Assembly (NCBI RefSeq): GCF_008253865.1
Contig: NZ_CP042331.1
Location: forward strand, 4,739,501-4,803,500
Direction: 5' to 3'
Origin: Bosea sp. F3-2
GTDB lineage: Bacteria > Pseudomonadota > Alphaproteobacteria > Rhizobiales > Beijerinckiaceae
DNA: 64,000 nt
Positions 1 to 9,300 of the stretch are shown here, piece after piece. How positions within the stretch are numbered: position 1 is the stretch's first letter; every line of letters begins with the position of its first letter. Made by a program: the position numbers and the translations under genes. Under the pieces are notes generated by a model. The model was not told the DNA's origin. It saw only the letters and a list, made by a program, of their open reading frames with translations, and made no database searches.

Positions 1-2
1 AG

Positions 3-806
3 CCGCCGATGAGCTATGACGATCTCCTGCCGCTCCTGTCAAAGATTCCGGAGCTGGAAAAAGGCCTCGGCGCGCTCGCCACGCGCGGCCAGACGGGCCA
101 CCAGGTGGTTCATGCCTGGCTGCTGCATCTCGCGCCGCTCGGCGGGCGCATCTTCGACGACAACTGGCAGCCGGCCTTCAACAATGAGGCCGGCGTCAAG
201 GCGGCGACCCTGCTGAAACGGATCGTCGAGACCGGCCCGCCCGGCGCCGCCGCCGCCGGTTTCGACGAGATGAAGAACGCCTTCCTGCAGGGCCGCACCG
301 CGATGTTCCTCGACTCGATCGCGGTCGCGGGAGAGGTCGACGATCCGGCGAAGTCGAAGATCGCCGGCCAGGTCCGCTGGCTGCCGCATCCGGCCGGGGT
401 GCGCCAAGCCTCGCAGACCGGCGGCTTCGGCATCGCCATCCCGAAGAACTCCGCCAACAAGGAGGCGGCGTTCCTCTTGATGCAGTGGCTCACCTCGAAG
501 AAGGGCGACCGGCTGGTGGCGTCCTTCGGCGGCTCGCCCTCGCGCTTCTCGACCTATCGCGATCCGGATCTTCAGAAGAAATACCCCTATTACTCCACCT
601 TCGCGGTGGCGCTGAAGGATGCCGATCCCGACTGGCGGCCGATCATCAACGAATGGAGCGAGCTCAACGCGCCGATCTTCGGCGTCGCGCTCGGCGAGAT
701 CGTCACCGGAAAGAAGGAACCGCAGGCCGCGCTCGACGAGATCGTGCCCAAGGTCAGGGCGATCATGGAAAAGGGCGGCTATTACGGGGCGAACGCGCCG
801 AAATAG
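3..806 (+). CDS. carbohydrate ABC transporter substrate-binding protein, C-terminal part (5' end outside window)
   Basis: C-terminal roughly 267 residues of a periplasmic solute-binding protein of the family-1 (MalE/UgpB-like) sugar-binding type. The frame is open to the left edge, so the signal peptide and first part of the N lobe lie outside. The ATG at 9 is probably internal, because the residues around it (PPMSYDDLL) read like mid-protein sequence. Family-typical segments are a MFLDS strand near residue 100 and GGFGIAIPKNS near residue 140, followed by the closing C-terminal helices. It delivers a solute to the two MalF/MalG-type permeases downstream (1084 and 1998). No ATPase gene lies in the visible part of this operon, so it must be upstream or shared. 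The substrate cannot be read; the lactonase-like neighbour hints at a sugar or sugar acid. Confidence 0.88.
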   Translation, partial: PPMSYDDLLPLLSKIPELEKGLGALATRGQTGHQVVHAWLLHLAPLGGRIFDDNWQPAFNNEAGVKAATLLKRIVETGPPGAAAAGFDEMKNAFLQGRTAMFLDSIAVAGEVDDPAKSKIAGQVRWLPHPAGVRQASQTGGFGIAIPKNSANKEAAFLLMQWLTSKKGDRLVASFGGSPSRFSTYRDPDLQKKYPYYSTFAVALKDADPDWRPIINEWSELNAPIFGVALGEIVTGKKEPQAALDEIVPKVRAIMEKGGYYGANAPK

Positions 807-850
807 CCGGCCTCTTCCTGCCGGTTCAGCCCCACGCTGGAGAGGCGTGC

Positions 851-1012
851 GCTTCCCCTCCCCCTTGTGGGGAGGGGATAGGGGTGGGGGTGGCTTCGCT
901 TGGTGACCGGCTGGAGATTCAGCGCCGTTGCAGCAGCGCCGAGAACACCTACCCGCCGCATCGCCCCTGCCCCACGACCCCCACCCCTGCCCCTCCCCAC
1001 AAGGGGGAGGGG
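851..1012. repeat. inverted repeat with G/C-run arms, intergenic
   Basis: Two nearly identical arms of about 35 bp, 855-890 and 978-1012, are reverse complements of each other apart from a short mismatch, and flank about 85 bp. Each arm itself contains a small palindrome around CTTGTGGGG. This is the look of the dispersed palindromic elements found between genes in many Hyphomicrobiales. It lies between the binding-protein gene and its permeases, so in RNA it could form a large stem that lowers expression of the downstream genes relative to the binding protein. Confidence 0.75.
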
Positions 1013-1083
1013 TTTGCGTCGCGCCACTCGAGCCTCGCGATTCCAGCTCAAGGCACCCTCCCCCAACCACGGCCACAAGCACC

Positions 1084-1992
1084 ATGTCCGCGCGCCAAAT
1101 CCTCAATCGGGCCACGCCCTATGTCTTCCTCGCGCCAGCCGCGGCGGTGACCTTCGTCGCGCTGCTCTACCCGATGCTGCGCTCGATCTGGCTCTCCTTC
1201 CACGAATGGTCGATCGGCACGCCGCCGGCCTCGGCAAAATTCGTCGGGCTGGAGAACTATGTCTGGCTTCTGAACGACGGGGCTTTCTGGAGCTCGGTCG
1301 GGGTGACGCTGACCTTCGCTGCCGCCGTCGTCACGCTGGAGGTGGTTCTCGGCGTTGCGCTCGCGCTGGTCCTCGACCGCGAGATGCGCGGCATCTCGCT
1401 GTTCCGGACCATCTTCATCCTGCCGATGATGGTGGCGCCGATCGTCGTCGGGCTGATCTGGCGCTTCATGTATAATGAGCAGTTCGGCACCTTCACGGGG
1501 CTGCTCAAGGCCTTGGGCCTGCCGGCGATCCCCTGGCTGTCCTCGCCGGATGTCGCGCTGGTCTCGGTGATCATCTCCGATGTCTGGCAATGGACGCCGT
1601 TCATCTTCATCCTGTCGCTGGCGGCGCTGCAATCGCTTCCCGCCTCCGCCATCGAAGCGGCGCGGATCGACGGCGCGAGCCAATGGCAGGCCATCCTCCA
1701 TATCAAGCTGCCGCTGATGCTGCCGGTGATCGTGATCGCAGCACTCCTGCGCCTGATCGACGCCTTCAAGGTGCTGGAGGTGATCTACATCCTCACCGAG
1801 GGCGGCCCCGGCCTCTCGACCGAGATCCTCTCGCTCCACATCTACAAGACCGCCTTCGTCAGCCAGCAGCTCGGCCGCGCCTCGGCGCTGTCGAACTTGC
1901 TCCTGCTGCTGGTGCTGGGGCTCACCATCCTCCTCTTCATCCTCGGCAAATTGCGTGACGCCGCCGCAAGGCGCGCGGCAGGCGGGGAGTAA
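1084..1992 (+). CDS. sugar ABC transporter permease (MalF/UgpA type)
   Basis: Inner-membrane permease of 302 residues with the usual six hydrophobic helices of the BPD_transp_1 family. The EAA loop that docks on the ATPase is visible around residues 196-215 (EAARIDGASQWQ, then LPLMLP). I chose the ATG at 1084 because translation from there begins with a short basic N-terminus and runs straight into the first membrane helix. An earlier in-frame ATG at 928 would translate the palindromic repeat. It works with the partner permease at 1998, only 5 bp downstream, and the binding protein upstream. The exact sugar is unknown. Confidence 0.92.
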   Translation: MSARQILNRATPYVFLAPAAAVTFVALLYPMLRSIWLSFHEWSIGTPPASAKFVGLENYVWLLNDGAFWSSVGVTLTFAAAVVTLEVVLGVALALVLDREMRGISLFRTIFILPMMVAPIVVGLIWRFMYNEQFGTFTGLLKALGLPAIPWLSSPDVALVSVIISDVWQWTPFIFILSLAALQSLPASAIEAARIDGASQWQAILHIKLPLMLPVIVIAALLRLIDAFKVLEVIYILTEGGPGLSTEILSLHIYKTAFVSQQLGRASALSNLLLLLVLGLTILLFILGKLRDAAARRAAGGE

Positions 1993-1997
1993 GCCCG

Positions 1998-2834
1998 ATG
2001 TCGTCCAGCTCCACCACCCGCAAGGCCACGCCCTTCTCCTATGCGGTCGTCGCCGCGCTCGCGATCATCGCGCTCGGGCCGATCTTCGTGATGATCTCGA
2101 CCTCGCTGAAGCAGAAGACCGATATCTTCTCCGACGGCTTCTCGTTCTTCTTCATGCCGACGCTCGCGAATTACAGCGCGGTTCTCAGCGACGGGCAGAA
2201 TACGCGCTATCTGACCAATTCGCTGATCGTCGCCTGCGCCTCCACCGTGCTGACGCTGATCTGCGGCTGCATGGCGGCCTATGCCCTGGTGCGCTTCCGC
2301 TTCCTCGGGCGAGGCGCGGTCTCGGTCGGCACGCTGCTGATGCGCATGGTGCCGCCCGCCGTGCTGACGGTGCCGGTCTTCATGATCTGGACCTATGAAT
2401 TCAGCCTGTCGAATTCGCTGCTCGGCGTGATCCTGGTCTATACGGCGATCAACATCCCGTTCGTCGTCTGGATCCTGCAGAGCTTCATCGCGCAGGTGCC
2501 GCGCCCGCTCGAGGAGGCAGCGCGGATCGACGGGGCGAATTTCTACCAGATCTTCTTCCTCATCGTGCTGCCGCTGATCAAGCCCGGCCTCGCCGCAGCC
2601 GCCATCTTCACCTTCAGGATCGCCTGGAACGAGTTCATCCTGGCGCTGGTGCTGACCAATCGCTTCACCCGCACCATGCCGGTGAAGGTGTCGCTGTTCA
2701 TCAACGAGCACAATATCGAATGGGGGCAGATCATGGCGATCGGCACGCTGATCGCCATTCCCCCGCTGATCTTCACCTTCATGGCGTCGCGCCAGATCAT
2801 CACCGGCATGACCGCGGGCGCGGTGAAGGGCTGA
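1998..2834 (+). CDS. sugar ABC transporter permease (MalG/UgpE type)
   Basis: Second inner-membrane permease of the importer, 278 residues, with six predicted helices. The EAA loop near residues 172-192 (EEAARIDGANFYQIF, then LPLIKPG) is typical of MalG-like subunits, and the protein ends in the short basic tail usual for the family. It starts 5 bp after the MalF-type gene and ends 2 bp before the cytochrome gene, so it sits in one transcription unit. Membership of the family is clear; the substrate is not. Confidence 0.92.
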   Translation: MSSSSTTRKATPFSYAVVAALAIIALGPIFVMISTSLKQKTDIFSDGFSFFFMPTLANYSAVLSDGQNTRYLTNSLIVACASTVLTLICGCMAAYALVRFRFLGRGAVSVGTLLMRMVPPAVLTVPVFMIWTYEFSLSNSLLGVILVYTAINIPFVVWILQSFIAQVPRPLEEAARIDGANFYQIFFLIVLPLIKPGLAAAAIFTFRIAWNEFILALVLTNRFTRTMPVKVSLFINEHNIEWGQIMAIGTLIAIPPLIFTFMASRQIITGMTAGAVKG

Positions 2835-2836
2835 GC

Positions 2837-3547
2837 ATGGACTGGCTCCTCGCCTCGATCGATCCGGCCCGGCCGCATCTCGTCGATCCCGCCATCGCCT
2901 GGCATGCCCGGCTGATGGTGTTGGCCTGGGGCATCCTGTTTCCGCTGGGCGTGCTGATCGCCCGCTTCTTCAAGGTGACGCTGCGGCAGAACTGGCCCGA
3001 GCAGCGCGACAACCGCTTCTGGTGGCATTCGCATCTCGGCCTGCAATATCTCGGCGGGGTCCTGATGCTGATCGCCCTGGCGGTCATCCTGGCCGGCCAC
3101 GGCGCAGGCGGCCTCGGCAGCCCTCACGCCTGGCTGGGCTATGCCGTCCTCCTCCTCGGAGGCACACAGTTCCTCGCCGGCTGGCTGCGCGGCTCCAAGG
3201 GCGGGCCGAGCGAGCCGGAGCTGCGCGGCGACCATTACGACATGACGCCCCGCCGCATCGCCTTCGAGTATCTGCACAAGAGCGCGGGCTATCTGGCGAT
3301 TTTCCTTGCCGTCGCCGCCATCCTCACCGGCCTGTGGCAGGCGAATGCGCCGCGCTGGATGTGGATCGTGCTGGGCGGCTGGTGGCTCGGGTTCGCCCTG
3401 GTCTTCGTCCTGCTGCAGCGGCGGGGCCTTGCGGTCGACACCTACCAGGCGATCTGGGGGCCGTCGCTCGAGCATCCCGGCAACCGGCGCAAGCCGATCG
3501 GCTGGGGCCTGCGGCGCATCGATGAGCGAAAGGGAGCCTCCGAGTGA
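2837..3547 (+). CDS. membrane cytochrome b561-domain protein
   Basis: Protein of 236 residues with about five membrane helices (near 25-45, 67-87, 97-116, 150-168, 175-194). The pattern matches the cytochrome b561/ferric-reductase transmembrane domain. Histidines occur at the expected helix positions: H23 (HARLMVLAWG), H64/H66 (WHSHLG), H97 (HAWLGY) and H147 (LHKSAGY), so two b hemes could be bound. Such domains move electrons across membranes. I chose the ATG at 2837, 2 bp after the permease stop; the longer in-frame ATG at 2720 lies inside the permease gene. Its place between sugar permeases and a lactonase suggests a redox step in periplasmic sugar oxidation, but that is inference. Confidence 0.75.
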   Translation: MDWLLASIDPARPHLVDPAIAWHARLMVLAWGILFPLGVLIARFFKVTLRQNWPEQRDNRFWWHSHLGLQYLGGVLMLIALAVILAGHGAGGLGSPHAWLGYAVLLLGGTQFLAGWLRGSKGGPSEPELRGDHYDMTPRRIAFEYLHKSAGYLAIFLAVAAILTGLWQANAPRWMWIVLGGWWLGFALVFVLLQRRGLAVDTYQAIWGPSLEHPGNRRKPIGWGLRRIDERKGASE

Positions 3548-4485
3548 GCGAGATCATCATTCACGACGAGCGGTTCAGCCGCCTGATCATCGGCCATGCC
3601 AAGCTCGAACGCTTGTGGACCGGCGGCCGCTGGCTCGAAGGGCCGGCCTATTTCCCGGCCGGGCGCTACCTGGTCTGGTCGGACATCCCGAACAACCGGC
3701 TGATGCGCTTCGACGAGACGGACGGCTCGGTCTCGGTGTTCCGCGAGCCGAGCCAGAACGCCAACGGCAACACCGCCGACCGACAGGGGCGCCTGATCGC
3801 TTGCGAGCATCTGACCCGCCGCGTGACGCGCACCGAGTTCGACGGCACGGTGCGGGTTCTGGCGGATCGCTTCGAAGGCAAGCGGCTGAATTCACCCAAC
3901 GACGTGGTCGAAAAATCGGACGGGTCGATCTGGTTCTCCGATCCGAGCTACGGCATCGACGGCGACTATGAGGGAGAGCGGGCCGAGTCCGAGATCGGCG
4001 GCTCATATGTCTACCGGCTCGATCCGTCGACCGGCCGGGTCGAGGCCATGATCCGCGACCGGGTGCAGCCGAACGGCCTCGCCTTCTCGCCGGACGAGAG
4101 CATCCTCTATGTCGTCGACACCGGCGCCTCGCATGTGCCGGGGCTGCCGGTCACGATCCATGCCTATCCCGTCGAAACCGGCGGGAGCCTCGGCGCGCCC
4201 AGCCTGTTCGCCACCTGCCCGGACGGCTTCTATGACGGTTTTCGGGTGGATGTTTTGGGGAATATCTGGACCTCGGCGGGGCGCTCCGTTCATTGCCTCG
4301 CGCCTGACGGCACGCTGATCGGCGAGATCCGGATCGGCGAGATCGTCGGGAACCTGTGCTTCGGCGGGCAGAAGCACAACCGGCTCTATATCTGCGCGCA
4401 AACCTCGCTCTACGCCTATTTCATCAACACGCGCGCCGCCGCTCTGTTCGGCCCCCCGCAGGCCGCGGCGTCACGCCACGGGTAA
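3544..4485 (+). CDS. SMP-30/gluconolactonase family protein
   Basis: Six-bladed beta-propeller of 313 residues in the SMP-30/gluconolaconase/LRE family, enzymes that hydrolyse sugar lactones with a divalent metal. Likely metal or active-site residues are visible: E32 in LEGPAYF, the NSPND segment around N116-D120, N177 in QPNGLAFSPD and D192 in YVVDTG. Length is normal for the family and there is no signal peptide. The GTG start overlaps the stop of the cytochrome gene by 4 bp, which implies translational coupling. With the ABC importer it would open a lactone after uptake or oxidation of the sugar. The substrate is unproven. Confidence 0.87.
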   Translation: MSEIIIHDERFSRLIIGHAKLERLWTGGRWLEGPAYFPAGRYLVWSDIPNNRLMRFDETDGSVSVFREPSQNANGNTADRQGRLIACEHLTRRVTRTEFDGTVRVLADRFEGKRLNSPNDVVEKSDGSIWFSDPSYGIDGDYEGERAESEIGGSYVYRLDPSTGRVEAMIRDRVQPNGLAFSPDESILYVVDTGASHVPGLPVTIHAYPVETGGSLGAPSLFATCPDGFYDGFRVDVLGNIWTSAGRSVHCLAPDGTLIGEIRIGEIVGNLCFGGQKHNRLYICAQTSLYAYFINTRAAALFGPPQAAASRHG

Positions 4486-4491
4486 GACGGA

Positions 4492-5436
4492 TTGGCCGCT
4501 CGTGAATCCATTGCCCTGATCGAGAAAGGCGCCGACAGGCTTGCCTTCTACGGCGTCTCGGGCGCGTTCGAATCCGCCATCGCACTGCCGCCTTATCCGC
4601 ATGAGATGGCGCGCGATCCTGACGGCCGTACAGCCTATATCGGTCACTACGGTGCCTTGAATTCCGCCGATCCGGCGCCGGGTGGCAGCACGGTCATCGT
4701 CATCGACCTGCTTGAGCGCCGCATCCTGTCGCAGATCGATCTGCGCCCCTATCGGCGGCTGCACGGGCTGCAATGCGACGGAAGGGGGCGGCTTTTCGTG
4801 CTTGCGGAAGCCGATGACATGCTTCTCGTCGTCGAGAAGCCGAAGGCGCAGAAGATCGCAACGCGCGCAGTCCGCACGAGCGGCGTGAAGGGCCATCTCG
4901 TGGCCGTCACAGCCAATGGCGAGCGCGCCTTCTGCGCCAACCTCCTGTCCCACAGCATCACGCGCGTGGCGCCTTTCTCCGCCGCGACCACGCCGCTCGT
5001 CATCGAGCCAGGTCCAAAACCTGAAGGCATCTGCCTTTCCGCGGATGAGGGCCGGCTGATGGTGCTGAACCGGGGCGACGCAAGCCTTGCGCAGGTCGAC
5101 GCGCAGAGCGGCCGAGTGACCCGAACGGTGCGGCTGCGGGGCGAGGCAACGCGAATCTATCGGCACGGTGCGGACGCGTTCATGCTGACCTCTTATGCGG
5201 ATCAGAGCGTGTCGCTGCTCGATGCCAAAACGCTCGCGGAACGGGCCTACCTGAATCTCGGTGGCCGTGTCACGGCGGCGAGCCTCCACCCCGAGCGGCC
5301 GGAAGCGCTTGCCTCGCTCGAAACCCACCACCTCGTTCGGATCGATCTGTGCAGCTTCACCGAAATCAGCCGCTTCGCCACCGGCCGGGATCCGGATGTG
5401 TCGACCTTCGTTCGACATGCCGGCGCAACGGCATGA
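4492..5436 (+). CDS. YncE/lactonase-like beta-propeller protein of unknown function
   Basis: Protein of 314 residues made of repeated propeller-like blades with surface-exposed patterns such as DGRTAYIGHYG, GERAFCAN, DEGRLMVLN and a recurring DP/SP turn, similar to the YVTN/YncE seven-bladed repeats. No signal peptide is seen. The only good start is a TTG at 4492, 6 bp after the lactonase stop, which makes it the last gene of the operon. Function is unknown; a partner or paralogue of the lactonase in sugar-acid use would fit the context. The reading frame and blade pattern make it a real gene, but the start is less sure. Confidence 0.7.
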   Translation: MAARESIALIEKGADRLAFYGVSGAFESAIALPPYPHEMARDPDGRTAYIGHYGALNSADPAPGGSTVIVIDLLERRILSQIDLRPYRRLHGLQCDGRGRLFVLAEADDMLLVVEKPKAQKIATRAVRTSGVKGHLVAVTANGERAFCANLLSHSITRVAPFSAATTPLVIEPGPKPEGICLSADEGRLMVLNRGDASLAQVDAQSGRVTRTVRLRGEATRIYRHGADAFMLTSYADQSVSLLDAKTLAERAYLNLGGRVTAASLHPERPEALASLETHHLVRIDLCSFTEISRFATGRDPDVSTFVRHAGATA

Positions 5437-5914
5437 CCAATTCCCCGCTCGATCTGACATCTGGCGGGTGAAAAGCGCGATCCGAAGGCGCAGCTAACGC
5501 TCCGCGAAGCCGCCGATGATGCGGCCGCGCCTGCGCTGACCTACATTCGTTTTCGGGTCGGTATCGGACCAATCGTTTGATACTTGCTCACGTCCGCTTC
5601 GCGCAAGGCCCAATGTCCGCATGGCGCTCCGCTGTCGCGTGACTTCGGGTTGACGGCTCCTTGAAACCACCGACGCCAGAGCTATCGAAAATACCCATGC
5701 CCCCCATTGTCAAAATGGATTCGCGCGCTCCTGTACCCTGCACTAGCTTGGCGCCGATACCGGATGCCCGTGCTTCGGCGTTCGCTGGGTATAGTGCTCT
5801 ACCTTCTCCGCGTCACCTGTGTGGGGACGCTATATATTTTATGTTTAGATGAGATAATCTATATATTCCGCGTCATTTTGACGATTTGCTTACGGTATTA
5901 GAGCTCATTATAGC

Positions 5915-5928
5915 CCCTATCAATAGGG
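5915..5928. promoter_or_regulatory. palindrome, possible operator
   Basis: CCCTAT-CA-ATAGGG is a perfect inverted repeat with only 2 bp between arms, in the AT-rich region upstream of the RTX gene. The tiny spacer makes a DNA-binding site for a dimer more likely than an RNA hairpin. The binding protein is unknown. Confidence 0.4.
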
Positions 5929-5939
5929 CGAGTTGCGGA

Positions 5940-5967
5940 AAATATATCAATGATCCCTGATATATTT
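5940..5967. promoter_or_regulatory. perfect 10-bp inverted repeat, possible operator
   Basis: Arms AAATATATCA (5940-5949) and TGATATATTT (5958-5967) are perfect reverse complements separated by 8 bp. It lies 12 bp after the previous palindrome and about 60 bp before the CtrA-like box. It could be an operator or a cruciform. Chance is less likely for 10 paired bases, although the low complexity of AT-rich DNA helps. Confidence 0.5.
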
Positions 5968-6027
5968 GCCGTCTATTCGGTCTATCACGTCGATTTTCGA
6001 TTATAATTCTTAAAATACTTCATTTTG

Positions 6028-6042
6028 TTAATGAATCGTTAA
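6028..6042. promoter_or_regulatory. CtrA-like binding site (TTAA-N7-TTAA)
   Basis: TTAA at 6028-6031 and TTAA at 6039-6042 are separated by exactly 7 bp, the consensus for the alphaproteobacterial cell-cycle regulator CtrA; the second half continues as TTAACC. It lies about 290 bp upstream of the RTX nuclease start. The surrounding AT-rich DNA raises the chance of a random match. Confidence 0.4.
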
Positions 6043-6330
6043 CCAATCGTCATCCCTGCCAGATCAAAAACACGCACTCGGCTCGTCGCATGCGGGCCGT
6101 CCCCGGCTGGCGGCGGGCGGGGCTTTCGATGTGCTGGCTAAAGGATCTGCCCCATGACGCGCCCCGTCGGTTCGATCGACTTCGTCTGAACATCGCCCGC
6201 AATCGCGCGGGCTCCTGTGGGAGCTCTCGCAATCCGTAACGATCAAAGCCGAGCGGAAGGGTGAGTTGCGCCCGACGCCGCCTCCTCAGCCTCCACGTCA
6301 AACCCGGGACTGGAAACAGGGACTTCAGCC

Positions 6331-9300
6331 ATGGCGCTCAGTAAAGGTTCGATCGCGTTTGTCGGTTTCAACGCCGACGGCAACGACAACATCGCCTTCG
6401 TGGCGCTGACGGATATTCCAGCCGGCGAGACCATCATCTTCGAAGACAACGAATGGAACGGCTCGGCCTTTGCCGACACGAATGAAGGTGCCTTCAGCTG
6501 GATGGCGACCTCGGCCGTCGCCGCGGGCACGATCGTCACGATCGACAATATCGGCTCCGGTACGGCCTCGGCGAGCAGCGGCTCGGTGACGCTGCCGGTC
6601 GCCGGGCGCGGCAGCAATCGCGGCCTCGCGGCCGGCGACGAGACGCTCTACGCCTATCAGGGCTCGGCCTCGGCCCCGAATTTCATCACGGCCGTCGCCA
6701 ATGGCGGTTTCAACAGTGCCAATGGCGCGCTGACCAATACCGGCCTGACGGCGGGCGTCGATGCGCTCGACCTGAGCACGCTCGACGACGACGCCGACAT
6801 CGCCGCCTTCAACGGTGCGCGCAGCGGTGCGTCCTCCTTCGAGGCCTATCGCACGGCGATCAACACCGCCGCGAACTGGATCAGCCAGGACGGCAGCGGC
6901 GACCAGAGCAACGATGGCACGGCGCCCGACGTGCCGTTCTCGACGCAGTCCTTTACGATGACCGGCAGTGGCGCGGTTTCGATCGCCTCGGTCACTGTCG
7001 ACGCAGCTTCCAAGCCCGAGGGGTAGAGCTTCACCTTCACGGTTACGCTGAGCCAGACGGCGGCGGCCGACACGGTCGTGAACCTTGCTGCCTCCGGCGC
7101 GACCGGCGACATCGGCACGGTTCCCGCTGCGGTCCCTGTCCTCGCCGGCCAGACCACCGCAAGCTTCAGCGTGGCGACGATCGACGACGCCGTTGCGGAG
7201 CCCGATGAGAGCTTCTCGATCACCGCGACCCTGGGTGCCTCCTCCCAATCGGCGAGCGCGACCATCGTCAACAATGACGGCACCCCGATCACCCTGATCA
7301 GCGCCGTGCAGGGCGCCGGCCTCGCCAGCACGATGGTCGGCAAGACCGTCACGGTCGAGGCCATCGTCGTCGGCGACTTCCAGAACGGCGACGCCGATGG
7401 CGCACGCAACCTCGGCGGCTTCTGGCTGCAGGAGGAGGCGAGCGACTCCGACGGCAACGCCCTGACCTCCGAAGGCATCTTCGTGTCCTATGCCAGCCTG
7501 GGCGTCGACGTGAAGGTCGGCGACAAGGTCAGCGTCACCGGCGTAATCGCCGAGAATTTCGGCAATACCGAGCTCAACGCCTCCTCTGTCACAATCGTCC
7601 AGGCCGGCGCCATCGCCGACGTGAACAGCATGGCGGCCGAGATCGACCTGCCGAGCGTCGGTGTGCAGAGGGCCTCGAACGGCACCTATGTCGCCGATCT
7701 CGAAGCTTATGAGGGCATGCTCGTCCGCTTCTCCGAGACGCTCACCATCACCGAGCAGTACAATCTCGACCAGTTCGGCGAGATCCGGCTGACTCAGGGC
7801 GGGCGCCCGAACTCCTACACCGTCGGCCATGAGGCCAGCGTCTCCGGCTACGACGCGCATCTGCGCGACATCGCCTCGCGCTCGGTCACCTTCGATGACG
7901 GCCGCAGCATCCCCAACCCGAACCTCGACAACACCGTCGTCGACGGCGACTACAACGCCACCACCGCGCCGCGTATGGGCGACACGATCACCGGCCTCAC
8001 TGGCGTGCTCGACTACGACTTCAACCAGTTCCGCGTCCATGCGATCGAGAACGGGCCGGGCATCAACGATGTCGTCTCGGCCAATCCGCGTCCGGAGAGC
8101 TTCCCGGATGTCGGCGGCACGCTGAAGATCGCGAGCTTCAACGTGCTCAACTACTTCACCACCCTCGACAATGGTCAGCTCACGGCGAACGGCTTCGAGC
8201 CGCGTGGCGCCGAGACGCAAGGAGAGTTCGACCGGCAGACCGCCAAGCTGGTCAATACCATCCTCAAGCTCGATGCCGATGTGCTCGGGCTGATGGAGCT
8301 CGAGAACAACTTCATCGAGGGCTCGAGCGGCAACGCGATCGACTATCTGGTCGATCAGCTCAACAGCGTCTCCGGTTCGTATAAGTTCGACTGGGTTCGC
8401 CCGGGCCAGGACTTCGTCGGCGGCGACGCGATCGCGGTCGGCTTCATCTACGACGTCACTTCGGTACGCGTCTCCTTCGATACGGAAATCGCGATCCTCG
8501 ACGACAGCGATGTCTCGTCCGAGCTTCTGGGCCAGAGCACGCTCGGCCACATCTTCAACGGGGCGAACACCAGCCGCGCAGCGGTTGCGGTGACCTTCGA
8601 GGAGCTCGCCACCGGCGGCGAGTTCACTGCTGTGGTCAACCACTTCAAGTCGAAGGGCGGCTCCGGCACCGGTGAGGACGCCGACATCAAGGACGGCAAT
8701 GGCGGCTGGAACAACCAGCGCGAGCTTGCCGCCAAGGCGCTGGTCGACTGGCTCGGCACCGATCCGACCGGATCGCATGATCAGGATGTGCTCATCCTCG
8801 GCGACCTCAACGCCTATGCGAAGGAGGACCCGATCGATGTGCTGGTCAATGCCGGCTACACCGACCAGGGCGCCGGCAATTATGGCTACGTCTTCGACGG
8901 CCAGAAGGGCTCTCTCGACCACGTCCTGACCAATGGCAGCCTCTCGGCTCAGGTCACCGGGGTCGCCGACTGGCACATCAACGCCGATGAGGCGGACGCC
9001 GTCGACTACCAGCTCAATTTCAACGCCGACCTCACCACCAACGAGCGCGATCCCGCGATCTTCAATCCCGCGGTGATCGCCCGCGTCTCCGATCACGATC
9101 CGATCATCGTCGGGCTCGATCTGACGGAGGAACCCGTGTCTACGCCTGCCTTCACGCTTCAACTCCTGCATTTCTCCGATGGCGAAGCCGGCCTGCTCGC
9201 CGGCCAGACCGCCAAGAACCTCGCCGCCCTCGTCGATGCCTTCGATGACGATTTCGCCAACACGCTGATCCTCTCCGGCGGCGACAACTTCCTGCCGGGT

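Larger units (their letters stand above)
5437..6330. promoter_or_regulatory. long intergenic control region, partly AT-rich
   Basis: About 890 bp with no convincing gene. The first 350 bp have the base composition of the neighbourhood. From about 5815 to 6055 the sequence is strikingly AT-rich compared with everything around it. That part holds several palindromes (listed separately) and a CtrA-like box, and faces the large RTX gene starting at 6331. It most likely holds that gene's promoter. The short open frames here show no family features. Confidence 0.6.

Noticed and set aside
851..1012. CRISPR-like array from repeated G/C runs
   Set aside because: There are only two arms, in inverted orientation, with no regular spacers.
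39..1115. A 358-codon minus-strand frame over the first genes
   Set aside because: Shadow of the binding-protein and permease genes plus the palindromic repeat; no conserved domain.
6331..7026. The first 231 codons as an independent lamin-tail protein
   Set aside because: The following frame continues the same Calx-beta domain directly after TAG, so one interrupted gene is the better reading.
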